This document shows, one piece after another, positions 11,375-23,429 of a stretch of 64,000 nt of DNA (positions are counted from its first letter, which is position 1; every line of letters starts with the position of its first letter). The translations under genes were made by a program, and so were the position numbers. Under the pieces are notes generated by a model that saw only the letters and a list, made by a program, of their open reading frames with translations, was not told where the DNA came from and did not search any database. The stretch spans positions 46,516,998 to 46,580,997 of the forward strand of contig CM055102.1 of NCBI GenBank assembly GCA_029204225.1, given 5' to 3'. Origin of the DNA: Diphasiastrum complanatum. Its lineage: Eukaryota > Streptophyta > Lycopodiopsida > Lycopodiales > Lycopodiaceae.

Positions 11375-12930
11375 ATGCTCATGCAGGAATTTCTAATGGA
11401 GATTCGGTACAAGAAAGGTGCCGAGATTCGTGTGGCAGATGCACTATCTCGTGTGGTGTATCAGATGTCTTTTGTAGTCATTGAAAATGACTTACTGTCT
11501 AAGATAAGAAAGGCTCAACAGGAAGATCCTCACTATAAGAAAGTGGAACAGGAGGTGAGTCATGGCCATGCAGAGTCTCAAGAGGAGAGCTCTTCTACCT
11601 TGGTTCGCACTTATCTTAAGTATTCCATAGAAGATGGAATAGTTATGAGAAATGGCAAGGCTCTTATTCCAACTTGTGAGGTGCTGCGAAAGAGGATCTT
11701 GCATGTCTGTCACGATAGCCCTAGTGCTGGTCATCCTGGTGTGGATAGGACCTATGAGTTGATACGACGTAACTTTTGGTGGTCTGGACTTAAGAAAGAA
11801 GTAAACCATTATGTGACACATTGTTTTAAGTGTCAAGTTAATAAGGCTGAAAGGATTAGAGTGCCTGGATTATTACGCCCGTTACCTATACCAGAAGGGA
11901 GATGGGAGAGTATGTCCATGGACTTTATTACATATTTACCACATACGCAGCAGCAACATAATGCTATCCTAGTTGTGGTTGACAGACTCACTAAAATGGC
12001 TCATTTTATCCCAACTAATAATAAGATTGATGCACCTGGTACGGCTGATTTGTTTATACAGCATGTATTCAGACTTCATGGATTACCTAGATCCATTATG
12101 TCTGATAGGGATTCTTGTTTTACTGGCAATTTTTGGACTGCAGTATTTGAGAAGTTAGAGGTGCAGTTGAGAATGAGTAGCTCTATCATCCTGAAACAGA
12201 TGGGTAGACTGAGAGAGTTAACCAAACCTTGGAAGACATGCTTAGGGCATATGTGAGTGAAAGGCAAACACAATGGGTACGTTACCTACCATTGTTGGAG
12301 TTTGCCTATAATGATAAAAAGAATACATCTACGAAGATGAGTCCTTTCGAGCTAAATTATGGTTTTAGACCAGCAAGTGCACTTACTATAGGTATGCCTC
12401 ATAAGACACCTAGTGCTATGGAATTTCTAACTCACATGCAACAGATGTTGGAGTTAGCAAAGGAAAATGTAAAAGCTGCGATGGATCGGGCAAAGACATA
12501 TGCCGATCTAGCCGTATGCCAAGAGAGTTCGAGGAAGGCGACATGGTGTTTCTTAGAATTCCAAAGGACTCGAAACCCTGAAGACAAGGAAGTGCTATAA
12601 ATTGTCACCTAGATACTATGGACCTTGGAAAATTGTTGAAAAGATTCATATCGTTGCTTATGAATTGGATTTGCATGTTGGTTGTAAGGTTCATCCTATT
12701 TTTCATGTTTCAGGCTTAAAGAAGGTTTTATATGACGGTGATAACTTGTTGGCTGATGGCCTTGTATTGTTTCAGGAGACCAGCGAGAGTACTGTTTTGG
12801 AGGCAAAGACGATTGCGGAATCGTTTGCTCCGTGAATACTTGGTTGCATGGCATGGACAACCTCTCAGTGATGCTACCTGGGGCCGCGCATGGGTTGCAT
12901 GCATAGTATCCAGACTTTGCCATCGAGGAC
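11375..12930 (+). pseudogene. Chromovirus integrase with C-terminal chromodomain
   Basis: An open frame from 11375 covers the end of RNase H (ADALSRVVYQ) and then the integrase H2C2 finger (GHPGVDRTYELIRR, HYVTHCFKCQ, near 11730-11835). Core Asp residues lie in SMDFI (near 11920) and SDRDSCF (near 12105). The Glu motif, expected as PETDGQTERVNQ, is present near 12190-12225 but out of frame and with a stop, so the catalytic site is split. The integrase tail continues at 12229-12830. A chromodomain (LREYLVAWHGQPLSDATWG) lies near 12830-12890, just before the polypurine tract. Domain order matches a chromovirus and is homologous to the fragment at 1-1187. Confidence 0.9.
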
Positions 12931-12940
12931 GATGTCATTT

Positions 12941-13606
12941 GAGGAGGGAAGGTATGTCACATGTACTTTGAACCCATTGCCCAATGTAAATTGTAAATTG
13001 TAATTATAAATTGTAAATGGCTAAGTCATCGACCTGTGGAGACAATCGTAAATTGCAATGTAAATATCTGTTATAGTGACTAATTTCGAGATAGCCAAGG
13101 GGGTACTGGGTCTCATGAGAGTCTGTTGGACTGACCTAAAAAATAGTAAGGGTTGACCGGTCAATGTGACACGTGTCATATGTTCATTGAAACACTTGGT
13201 CCAATGCACGAGTGACACTTGTCGGACAGTCAATGGACGGGTCAACAGGACGTGTCATATGCTCATTGGGACACTTGGTCCAATGCATGAGTGACACGTG
13301 TCAGACTATCCACCTACTAGCTTGCCTATGTGTCAGGGTACTGCAAAGTGGCAAGTGTCGACTGTGCATGGAGTTTGCCATGTGTCGACATTAGGATGTG
13401 TCAGGGTTAAGGGGTGCTTGAGGGGATATAGTGTGAGCCTTGACAGGCATTCCCTATGGTATTCGTATGCAGCTATGGTTGGGAGGAGACTTGCAGCTCT
13501 CATGTTTGCTTGTTGATCTATGTACATTTGCTTGAGATTAATAAAGTGACGAATTTGATGGGTAATTTTGTATATTTACTTAGGGTTTGTGAGCTTGTGA
13601 GTAACA
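12941..13606 (+). repeat. Polypurine tract and 3' LTR of the chromovirus
   Basis: The purine tract GAGGAGGGAAGG (12941-12952) precedes TGTCACATGT at 12955, which starts the 3' LTR. The LTR ends with GTAACA at 13606, about 652 bp in all. It repeats 7227-7840. Visible substitutions between the two LTRs are frequent, so the insertion is not recent. Confidence 0.85.
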
Positions 13607-13681
13607 GTATGTCATCAAAGAAATTTCCAGCAAAGTGAAAAATAGGGTCCGAGAATCTTTTCCATCATCTTGTTGAAGGTG

Positions 13682-14250
13682 TGTTAGAAATTAATGTTAA
13701 TTAATGGGCAATGCTTGCGAGCTATATTTAGGGGCCCATATTATTTTTAGTTTTGCCATAGAATATTCGCATTTAGTAGGGCACTATAATTCAATAATAG
13801 GATTTACATTTGTGGTTTAGTAAAAGACTTGGGGAAAATTACCAAGTACAGGAACTAGGTTTAGATCAAGCTATTTGCTTGCTTTTAGCTTTTGCTAAGG
13901 CTACTAGAAAATCATATAAGGAGGACTGGCACCCCACCTCCTCCATTCCATTGTAGTGAGCCCTTCAGACTTATGATTAATTTGAGCATTGTTTCTATTG
14001 CTCAATCATCTTGTTGTGTGTGAGTTCTAATATGATTAGTTTGTTAGAATAAATGTTCACATTGTAACCCCTAATGTTGTCATCTAGGGTTAATTGGGAT
14101 TATTGGGCCATGCTTGCATGCTAATTCTAGGGGCCTTTACCTACATTTAGTAAAGTCAAGTTAGACTTTAGTTAGACTCAAGTTTGAGATTCTAGTGCTT
14201 GATTTGGAGGTTTTACAATAGATAGGTGTTGAGTGCTTTTACCTTATATC
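13682..14250 (+). repeat. Copia-type LTR-like sequences
   Basis: Two LTR-head-like blocks occur in tandem: one starting TGTTAGAAATTAATG at 13682, and a related one near 14063 (TTGTCATCTAGGG, then CTAATTCTAGGGGCC). The second resembles the head of the antisense copia LTR at 25800-25895, and both resemble the block at 54542. No coding sequence is attached. They are best read as solo or truncated LTRs with uncertain right ends. Confidence 0.45.
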
Positions 14251-14572
14251 TTCACAGTGAGGAAGTATCAGGAATCTTTGATCTCTACTTTTGTTTATCA
14301 TCATGGATGATTTTGGTGTAGGGATGTGTCAGAAAAAGATTCATGAAAAGTGTTTTATGATGGAGGTGTTTGAATCTCTAAATCGGCAAGAAGATGGACA
14401 TACACAAGTTGGGAAGTTTACATATGACATAGTATCAGGATAAAGTAGATGTTGTGATGAGATACTTTCTAGGGGAAAGTTATTTGATGCAAGTGATTGT
14501 ATGTGTGAGATAGACGTAGGAGATTCCATGGAACATAGTGTTGAGTATTTTGTGTGAGAAACAATGTTGCAC

Positions 14573-14660
14573 GAATCGGCGATTCAAACAATGAATCGCG
14601 ATTCGAATTGGTCTGATTCGAATCGGCAACCTGTTCAAATCGGTCAACTGGTAAAAACAC
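14573..14660. repeat. Block of self-complementary GAATCG/CGATTC words
   Basis: The block contains repeated inverted words such as AATCGCGATTCG and GATTCGAATC and begins GTTGCACGAATCGG. Similar blocks are at 36300-36345, 40185-40250 and 49809-49855. The pattern suggests the terminus of a DNA transposon family with palindromic subterminal repeats. A matching second end could not be assigned. Confidence 0.45.
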
Positions 14661-14754
14661 ATGCAAAGACAAAATCGAGGGGCCAAGGTTCAAAATTATA
14701 GACTTTCTAAAAAGTAGATACTCATCTTATTACTTTGGTGTCCGGTATTCCCCT

Positions 14755-14945
14755 CACTGTAATATTAGAAATTTGCGTCTTTCCTCTGTTAATCTAGCCA
14801 TAATCATCTCGTTAACTTGTGCGCGCCCCCCTCCCCCCCCCCCCCCCCCCCCCCCTACCACCTCATCCCAAGACCTGGTATCCTCCTTGTGTTTTTCTAA
14901 CTTTTCTTCTAATTCAAAGATTTTGTTGAAAGTGTCCAAAGATGT
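14755..14945 (-). pseudogene. LINE ORF1-like fragment with a 23-C run
   Basis: The antisense open segment ELEEKLEKHKEDTRSW resembles the coiled-coil part of the LINE ORF1 frame at 4180-4245, and the LTEERR-type segment after it matches the same protein. Between them the coding strand has a run of glycine codons, which is the 23-base C run at 14833-14855 on the plus strand. The fragment is bounded on the right by a gypsy scrap. Confidence 0.6.
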
Positions 14946-14959
14946 AAACTTGGTATCTG

Positions 14960-15182
14960 TCGATGCGTTAAAGGTATGGAGGCATTATTTGTAGGGATCC
15001 GAGTTTTATGTGTACACTGATCATGATACCTCGAGGTATTTTTGCAAGCAGCCCGATCTCAGAGGCCGACAGGCGAGATGGTCTAAACTTATGCAAGAAT
15101 TTCAAATTTGTTATAAGAAAGGGGCATAAAATAGAGTGGATGATGCATTGTCTCGGATAGTGTATCAAATGTCATTTGTGGT
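14960..15182 (+). pseudogene. Gypsy RNase H fragment
   Basis: The translation reads ALKVWRHYL, a stop, GSEFYVYTDHDT, RYFCKQPDLRGRQARW and VDDALSRIVYQMSFVV, which is the RNase H end seen at 11265-11490 in the full-length chromovirus. There are two in-frame stops and no flanking element, so it is a scrap joined to the LINE fragment. Confidence 0.8.
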
Positions 15183-17898
15183 CATTATTTGGTGCCTACT
15201 TTGGTGTGCTTTGGGTTGAATTCAGATACCTTTGTCATAGTCCTAGATTGGGGCCTAACAAACTCTCATTGGGCACCCAACTATATCTTTATAGACAACC
15301 TTTGTGCCACCTTCTCATGATCCCAAAAGTGGTACACTATAAATTCCAGTTTGGAACTTCATTTTTTTCATATTGGAGCTAAGCTCTATATATCAAAAGA
15401 AGATCAAGAAAGAATGGGAATCTCTAGAAGACAAATTTATTATTGTGGTTGCCTTCGTATTACATTTCCTTGCAGATGCACCAAACATACATGCAAGATT
15501 GTCCTCTAACAAAAAATACTGACCAATCTTACAAACCGTCAGTGCAACATAAAGGAGAGCTTTTATTTTCATACAAAACAAAATCCCAAGGTTTATCTAG
15601 AGCTCATCTATAGCGAGTTTTCGCACGAATTCTTTACATGTGTTCCTTAATCTCCCATATGCGATGTGAACCTAACTAATTATGTAAACCTCAAAATTTA
15701 AATATTGATTGTTCATAGATAAGCCAACACCCTGAATTTGGTGCACAGAGAGGACCCATGATGACAATTATTGATTTCATACTTGGGCCTTTAGTCACAT
15801 TGATTTTATGCATTACGCTTGATATGATGTTAATTACACTACAAACATGACAATTATATAATAGGACATCAAACAAACATCAATCCAAAAAATCAATCCT
15901 TACTACAAATATGTTGAGGATGATGTGTGTGTGAGCATGTACGCTCATGCTCCTTTGTTTTCCTAGCATGGTATTGCAATGTGTACCAACATGCTTAGTT
16001 TCCTAAACTAGTAAGCTACTTATGTATGAAGACCATGCTCTCCATTTTGTACATCTCCTTTATGGAAAAAAAAAAGAACTTTACATTCCTATGGTGACTT
16101 TGACTCTAGGTTATGAGCTACTTCATTTATCTTCCTAACAATTGTCTAGAGTCTACAAAATATATTATACCAATTTCTTGTCACAAAAGAGGCCAAGCTC
16201 TTTAAAATCTAGAAAAACACCATATCTCCTTCCTCACCCTCCTTGGTGTGCAACTTTGATTGGCAAATGTCTTTGCTCAATCCAATAATTGTCTTACATT
16301 AGTCTTAGCTACTGCAAGCATACGATAAATTTGAATTACAAACTCAACAACATTAAGAACTTTCTGGCCTATCTACTATAAGAAGCGCTAATAAAAAACC
16401 AGAATCATTTTGATCATTATATACTCCTTGATTTGCCCATATTAGGATCATTCACACTACTCATACCCAACTAAACCTCTTTATTTTCAAACAATCTAAG
16501 AAGCATCCATAAAAGAGTGAGTTAGCACCAAGAGGATAGAGCTCAAATCCTCAATGCGCGAATGACTAGAGATTCTCTGTTACAAACACAAAGTTCAACT
16601 CATTAAATTTCGAACCCGCTTCTTCACTAATCTCATAACAAAACCCCCACTATTTAGAACAATTTTATCGTAGCGGCATAAACCTACAGCAGCCTAGAGT
16701 CACTCCCAGTATCAACCCTGCTGATACGTGTATAATTGAGTTTGAGAAATTAGAATATCTACAAATATACCGGGAGAAACGGCTATGAGACCTTTATTGG
16801 ATTTGAGAATCGAATAGGTGTTAGGTTTCCATTCATTTTGGCTTATACTATAGGACACAAGCTCAAATGGCACTACAAAAACCGTCTACTTCTTGATCCA
16901 TCAATAGTTTCCCCATCTTGTGTGACACTTGGAAAATGTATGTCACATCTCATACTCTTGTTTTGGTAGAAAACTCATTAACGTGCTCTTTTTAGCTCTT
17001 TCTCAATCACACTAAATAGAGTGCTAAATTCCAATAATTTCATATAAAGTCCTTTAGTTGATTCGACAACAAAGCACCAACCTCTTCTTTTTAGAGCAAC
17101 CATTACATCAATCTTCGATACATGCAACATGGAACAAAATAGCCAAGAAAGAAAAAAATGTGACGTATCTTACCAATGTGAGGAAGTCCAAAAATTAGCT
17201 GCCATTTGCAATGCTTATCCTTCAACCAAAGATAAGGCATCAAATGATGAGTGCTAAATTTTGATTATTTAGAAAAACATATAATCAATTTCACAGTAGC
17301 AAAGAGCACCCAACCAACACCCAAAAAGAATTCAACTTTCTATGTGAGCTAACAACCCCTTTAACAAAGCAAGGCTAGAAAAGTACAGAAAATTAAAATT
17401 AAAATATTAAAAAAGCATCAAAATGTGAGGAAACTTGAAAATGCGATGCCATTAGGTAGCAATGTCCAATCAATGAGTTGTATAGTGCGATGAATTGTGA
17501 AGCAACAATGACTATGCAAATCCACACGACATCTAAACAATATCTAACATAAAACAAAATATTTAAATATTTTCTTTACTTGACAACACTTTGACTAGTA
17601 AGATCTTGTAGTCAAAAACTTGGATTGACAAACTTAAGAGTGCCATAAACTTTTCTGATGGCAAAGTACCTTGCAAAACAAAAAACAAATATTTCCAATT
17701 GACCCAAGTTTGAATTTTTAGTAACTTCACTTCTAACAAGTCAAAATTAAAATAATATGGATTTTGATGATTATAGCACTATAAAGAACAAGTTGATTCC
17801 CTGAAATATTGAACGTAAAAGTCTATAAATGGAAAGTAAAAGTACCCCCCTTGACCAAATTGTTTATTCGGCAGTAACTTTTCAAAGAAAACTCCAAT
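15183..17898. other. Gene-free AT-rich stretch
   Basis: About 2.7 kb of AT-rich sequence with no open frame longer than about 60 codons and no motif I recognise. It may be old intergenic DNA or unrecognised transposon debris. Confidence 0.5.
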
Positions 17899-17899
17899 T

Positions 17900-17987
17900 T
17901 GATGGAATTATGTCTAATTCCTAGATTGGAGTTGACTATTACATAATAGAACTCATGCATACAACCAACAATGATAAGACAAGTAGA
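17900..17987 (-). repeat. Copia 3' LTR remnant
   Basis: 88 bp match to 25477-25560 including the CATAATTCCATCA terminus (minus strand). The rest of the LTR is absent, and the sequence passes directly into truncated RNase H. Confidence 0.65.
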
Positions 17988-18000
17988 GACCAAAAAAACT

Positions 18001-18905
18001 TGCTTATTACCATACCGGATAACAAATCTGGTTGTCCCCTTGATATATCACATCATCCTCTTTGCCACTTTCCAATGTGTGAGCTTTGGCTTTGACATGA
18101 ATTGACTCACCATACTAATTGCATATGAGATATCTAGTCATGTAGTAGTCAAATAGATAAGACTACCAACAACAAGCTGCCTATAGAGTTTTTCATCCAC
18201 ATTCTCTGAACTTTCATCCTTAGTAAGTTTTGTACTCGAGTCATATGGTGCAGCATGCAATCCAACATATTGAACTTTTTTAACAAACCATGAGCATACT
18301 TAGCCTGTGATATAAAGAGACTATCCCATGATCTCCAACCCTCTATACCCAAGCAAAACTGGAGTCTTCCTAAGTCTTTCTTATCAAACTCCTTAGACCT
18401 TTCTCGATTCTATCAATAAATGACTTGTTAGACCCTGTGATAATAAGATCATCAACATAGCGTACCACAACCAATATGTCATCTAACTCTCTCAATACAT
18501 AAAGTGTAGACTCATACATGCTCCTAGAAAAGTTCAATTTCTCAAAGGAGGCATTGATTCGAGCATACCAGGCCCTAGGCACTTGCTTCAAACCATATAA
18601 AGCTTTCTTCAACCTGCAAACCATATGCTCCTTGCCGTTTATCTCATAACCCCTTGGCTGCTCCAAGTAAACCTCTTCTTCAAGGTATCCATTTGAAAAC
18701 GCACTTTTAACATACATGAATTGAATGTCCCATCCAAAGCGAGCCGCTAAAGCCAAAATCATCCTCAATGTGTTCATCTTTGCCACTAGTGCAAAAGTTT
18801 CATCATAGTCAATTCCTTCCTCCTGTGCATAACCCTTGGCCACTAACCTTGCCTTGTAGTTGTTAATCAAACCATCCGATTGAACTTGGTTCTGTAAAAC
18901 CACTT
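18001..18905 (-). pseudogene. Copia reverse transcriptase and start of RNase H
   Basis: The minus-strand open frame from 18903 carries copia RT motifs in order: KARLVAKGYAQEEGIDYDETF, MYVKSAFSNGYLEEEVYLEQP, VCRLKKALYGLKQ, and the catalytic YVDDLIITG near 18440-18465. The invariant Asp of the second block (normally DVKSAF) is Tyr here, so the enzyme would be damaged. Past 18370 the frame shifts. The RNase H lead (ISYAISMVSQFM-like, near 18060-18140) breaks off at about 18000. Confidence 0.88.
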
Positions 18906-19330
18906 GCCAATAGGTTTCTTACCTAACGGTAACTCTACAAGATCCCACCTCTTGTTCTTCATAATTGCCTCATACTCCTCATCCATAGTTGTTTTCCAAA
19001 CGTGCTCCTTTTAAGCATCTTCAAATGAAGTAGGATCACTTATATCCAAAACTAAAGCCATGAAAGCATATTATGTCTCCTCATGATGTACATCACCTCT
19101 TGTCAAATGCTTTGCTCCTTGTTGACTTGACTCTGCTTCATCTAGCATTTGTCCATCTTTGATTGTTTCATCGTACCATCTCTGTAACTTCTTAGTAGGT
19201 GACGTAGAAGGTGAATAGGTATCAAAAATTCCTGACCTTTTCCTTCCTCTTGCCATGATCCATATGAGTATGAACTTGTAAACCTATTAGTTAGCTACTT
19301 CTAGTTCTTTCTCTTCACTACTATCATCAA

Positions 19331-19905
19331 TCATAGGAGTCTTGGACATTTTTGGAGATATATTTCTTTGCTTTCTTCAAAAACCTGTACACCACCTTCC
19401 TCGAAGATTACATCCTTGCTCAATATTACCTTCTTAGATTCAATATTATAAAGACGATAAGCCTTTTCTTCCTCATCATAACCAAGAAACAAACACTTGA
19501 CCGCTTTTGAATCTAACTTTGATCTTTCTTCCTTTAACACATGAGCATAAGCAATGCTCCCAAAAACTCGTAAATGATCAACCTGTGGCTTTATACCTGT
19601 GAATGCCTCTTCTGGCGATCAATTCAAAACAGCCTTAGTACGACTTATATTGAGCAAATAAACCATTGTACTTACCGCTTCTCCCCATAGATGATTAGGT
19701 AGATTCTTACCCTTTAGCATACTTCTAGCACTTTCCACAATAGACCTGTTCTTTCTCTTGGCCACTCCACTCCGCTCCGATGTACCTATAGAAGCAAATT
19801 GTCTTTTGATCTCATGATCCTTGCAAAACTCCTTAAACTTAGTAGATGGGAATTCTCCAACTTTATCCGAACGTAGGACTTTAATCTGCTTCACTGTCTT
19901 CATAG
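19331..19905 (-). pseudogene. Copia integrase
   Basis: The minus-strand fragment 19619-19903 reads IKVLRSDKVGEFPSTKFKEF, then SGVAKRKNRSIVE and HLWGEAVSTMVYLLN, the integrase core of copia elements. The usual VAERKNR catalytic Glu is Lys here (VAKRKNR). The downstream frame 19331-19540 (KAVKCLFLGYDEEEKAYRLYN, SKDVIFEE) is the C-terminal integrase region. Further upstream the finger region (about 19920-20150) is recognisable only in broken frames. Confidence 0.85.
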
Positions 19906-20477
19906 TCTACATCAGACCACAGAAATCCGTGTGAACAAGCTCCAAGATTTCTTTTGCACTACAAGCTCCATCCTTAGGAAAACTTTGTCAATGATGCATG
20001 CCCATACCACAACCGTCACAAACCTTTCCAGTAGTGACAATATTAGGTAGTCCAATTACCACAATGTTTTTCTTCAAAACCTGCAGACTATTATAATTCA
20101 AGTGTCCATACATCTCGTGTCATAAGTTACTTAGTGAACCATCTATAGCAACACACACATGATGACCTATCGCAGATGCATCAAGCTTATAAAGATGACC
20201 TTCCAAAGTTCCTAATAACCTTAAAACCCATGCTTTTATCTTTAACCAAACACTTCTGACCATCAAATTCTGCCTTCATGTTTTGCTTAGTAATAGCAGA
20301 AACTGAAAGTAAGTTCTTCAAACCTGGAACATACATAGAGAACACTCTTAATTCCTCCTACATTCCCTGAAGGTAAATGTACTCTTACCATACCACGTCC
20401 CTATACTCATAAGAAGAGTTATCACCAAGCTTGAATTGAGAATCACCATGACTCTCCTTGAACTGTGTAAACCAATC

Positions 20478-20805
20478 TCATCTTGGCGTCGTGTGTTGCA
20501 TAGCTCCTGAATCAATGTACCAACAATCTTTAGCTCCATCTGATGTCGATGCCAAAAATAGCTCGTAGCAAACAACAACTTCATTCTTGTCCTCGTCTTC
20601 AAGAAAATTCCCTGACTGCTTCTTCTTGACTTGAGTGAACTTTTTCCTGCATTCAAATGCAAAATGACCAAATTTGCCACAAAAATTGTAGTTACCATTT
20701 CTCTTTGGTGTAGACTTAAAATAAGGATAATTGCCTTTGGAATTATTCCCCTCTGAATTGTCTTGCCTTTCTGCTTTTGCCATCCATTTTGATTTTTCCA
20801 TTCAC
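20478..20805 (-). pseudogene. Copia zinc knuckle and protease
   Basis: The frame includes YNFCGKFGHFAFECRKKF, the gag zinc knuckle. Its first Cys has become Tyr, leaving three ligands. It also carries CWYIDSGAMQH, the protease active site (DSGA). The order knuckle then protease is that of copia gag-pol. Confidence 0.85.
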
Positions 20806-21094
20806 CTTGGTTCTTATTGGCTCGTTTCCCTGCTTCTTATTCTTCTAATATTGGTTCTTGAAAAAGAACCCCTGCTCCTTGAAGTCATCTCTTGACATCA
20901 AGTTTTGCCATCACTTGTCCTCTTGTAGAAGACGACCATTCAACTCCTCATAGGTAGGTCTCCTCTCTCTCATAGACAAGCTCATAACAAAGTTCTGATA
21001 GAGGCAAGCTATTAAGAATAATTGGAACAAGAACATTGTCAGAAACAAACTCTCCTATAGCAGGCAATTGATCTTTCAGATCTTTCACCCTAGT

Positions 21095-21350
21095 CCTATA
21101 GTCTACAATCGACTATCCCGAAACCATCTTCAAAGTATGTAGCTTATTAGTTCGAAATAGCATTCGTGACTGATTCGCAGTTTCATACATATACTTAAGA
21201 ATATCCCAGGCCTCCTTAGGTCTTGCAGCACTTCTAATAAGTGGAATAATATTATTTTTCATAGAAAGATTGATGATGTGGTGTGCACGATGCACTCTCT
21301 TCATAAAAACTCTCCTATCCTGTTCATTAAGTCCAGGTGGCATGACCTCC
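21095..21350 (-). pseudogene. Copia gag fragment, cut by the gag-only gypsy element
   Basis: The minus-strand frame at 21113-21343 begins LNEQDRRVFMKRVHRAHHI and continues with RPKEAWDILKYMYETANQSR, the middle of copia gag (UBN2 type). The N-terminal part is missing because the sequence passes into the gypsy LTR at 21353. Confidence 0.8.
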
Positions 21351-21352
21351 TA

Positions 21353-23424
21353 GTTATGGACTCGGCTCATTACATTCGCCGCATCCATTTACATTTACTT
21401 TATTTTATGCATAAGCAGGCCTTGGGCCCTTTTTTATTCATTAGTGACACTTAGACTATATGGTTGGCCTTTGGCCTTATTATTCATTATTAGGCCATTT
21501 GGACATATTACTGGAGAGTAGGGGCCTTCTTGGAGGGCGCACTATTTTCCCTCCTAGTTGGGCCCTAGCCACCGGAAGCTTCCTTTTAGGGCTTCCTCTT
21601 GGCTATAAGTAGAGAAACTGTGTCATTTGTTATTCAGCTGATGATATTGATCTCTCTCTTAAGTCTCCTTAATCTCTCTCTTTCCTGCTTTCTAGGGTTA
21701 AGTCTTGCTTATGTGCTGCTTTCATAGCTTAAGTCTTGCTTATGTGATGCTTTCATAGCTTAGCTCTAGATCAACTGTGGCTCTATTCATAACTTGGTAT
21801 TAGAGCACTTCCCTGATTGCTGAATTTTAGATCTGATTTTCTGATTGGGTGCCCATTTTCCTTGCTGATTTTTCTCTCTTTGCTGAGGGCTTTCGTCTCT
21901 TTGCTTCAGCAACATTCAGCACAGTTTGGAGGAGGACCAGCTCCTATCAAAGCATTTTCCTTGGCGGAGCTTTAGCAGATAGTTAGCGGAATGGCGGCCG
22001 GAAAAAAAAAAATTTATTTATTTTTTGGGCAGATTATTTCCGGCGCCCAAGTTCCAACCCTCTATCACCCATTTCCAGCTTGTTTGCAGGCTCTCCGGCG
22101 CCCAATTCCCTCATCTGTTTCGTCCGTTCCTCCTTCCATTTTCAGCCCTCTTTTCACTTTTGTTTGCAGGCTGTCCAGCAGCTTCATACTTGTCACTTTC
22201 GTCCGTTTTTGTCTCCGTTTGCAGCCATTTTTCACACCTTGTTTGCAGGCTGTCCATCGCCCATCCTCAACCAAATTTCACGAAATTCCGACTCCGTTTG
22301 ATACTCCAATTTGTCACTTGCCTCCTGGCTGTCCTCTCTCAAGTTTTCGTCTATTCCTTCCACTATCATTATGGCACATTCACCTACCTTGAGTGAGACT
22401 ACTCAAGAAACCTTATCCGATCAGTTTCGTCGCATGGATGAGACCCTTTCTGGCCTCGTTCTTCGCTTCGATACCGTTATGACCGGCTTTGCTACTATGC
22501 AGTCACAGATTGATTCTTTACAGCCTCATGGTCCTGGTAAAGCTCCTGTTTTTCCTTCATTTGGGACTCCCCCTCCATTTGGATTTCCATCTTCCTCTGC
22601 TAGTCAGCCTGGTGGTGGACCGTTCATTCCACCTAACCCATCTCCTGGTTTCTTTTCACGTCCTCGACTTGTTGAGCCACACTTTGCTCGAGACTTTCGT
22701 GATAGGGTACAGCTTGCTACCTATTCCGGTTCCTCTGACGGGAACTTATTAGAGAATTGGTTTGCTAAGCTTGACACATATTTTCAGATCTACCCTAAGA
22801 CTGATCCTCAGAAGATCCAGTTGGATGCTTTACATTTAGATGGACGCGCCGCCATGTGGTGGCGAGTTGATAGAGTTGATCCTGATCGGGAAGGGCTCCA
22901 TTTATGGCATACTTTTCGCCGTGACCTCCGTCATGCTATGATTGACCCTCAGTGGCTCGACCGCCAACGTGATACATATCGTAGTCTCACTCAGACCAGT
23001 GATCTTGCTTCTTATACAGATCAGTTTATGGAGCTTTCTTATCTTTTCACAGATCTACAGCCCACTGAGCTTATTTCTCGTTACATTCCTGGGCTTCGTG
23101 GTGCTTTACGTTATGATGTTTCTTCCTTCCGTCCTCCCACACTTGTTGAGGCGATGTCTCTTGCCAGTACTTTACAGCATAAGTACTCTGACACTCTTCC
23201 TTCCCGCTTCTCCCGACCCCATCCTTCTGCTTCATCTTTTCCCGCTGCGTCTTTTCGGCAGTTGGGTCTTTTTCTTTTGTGCCAGGGAGAGTTATGGACT
23301 CGGCTCATTACATTCGCGGCGTCCATTTACATTTACTTTACTTTATGCATAAGCAGGCCTTGGGCCCTTTTTTATTCATTAGTGACACTTAGACTATATG
23401 GTTGGCCTTTGGCCTTATTATTCA
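21353..23424 (+). mobile_element. Gag-only (non-autonomous) Ty3/gypsy element
   Basis: The 5' LTR at 21353-21793 begins GTTATGGACTCGG and ends TTCATAAC. A 134 bp start of the same LTR recurs at 23291-23424. A primer-binding site TGGTATTAGAGC is at 21795-21806. One long gag frame fills the interior. After gag only about 20 bp (including a CCAGGGAGA purine-rich tract) separate it from the second LTR, so protease, RT, RNase H and integrase are absent. The element would depend on another element's enzymes. The 3' LTR is cut at 23424. Confidence 0.8.
22371..23275 (+). CDS. Gypsy gag protein, intact reading frame
   Basis: I chose the ATG at 22371 because it begins the part with protein character. 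The open frame reaches back to 22311, but that part reads like 5' leader. The N-terminus is Ser/Thr-rich with a short amphipathic stretch (FRRMDETLSGLVLRFDTVM). A proline-rich linker follows, then the retrotransposon gag core: LLENWFAKLDTYFQIYP, AAMWWRVDRV, WHTFRRDLRHAMI, YTDQFMELSYLFTDL, then YIPGLRGALRYDV. There is no zinc knuckle, since the frame runs straight into the LTR. About 300 codons are uninterrupted, unlike every other transposon gene nearby. Expected role: particle coat protein. Confidence 0.8.
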
Positions 23425-23429
23425 CTCCG

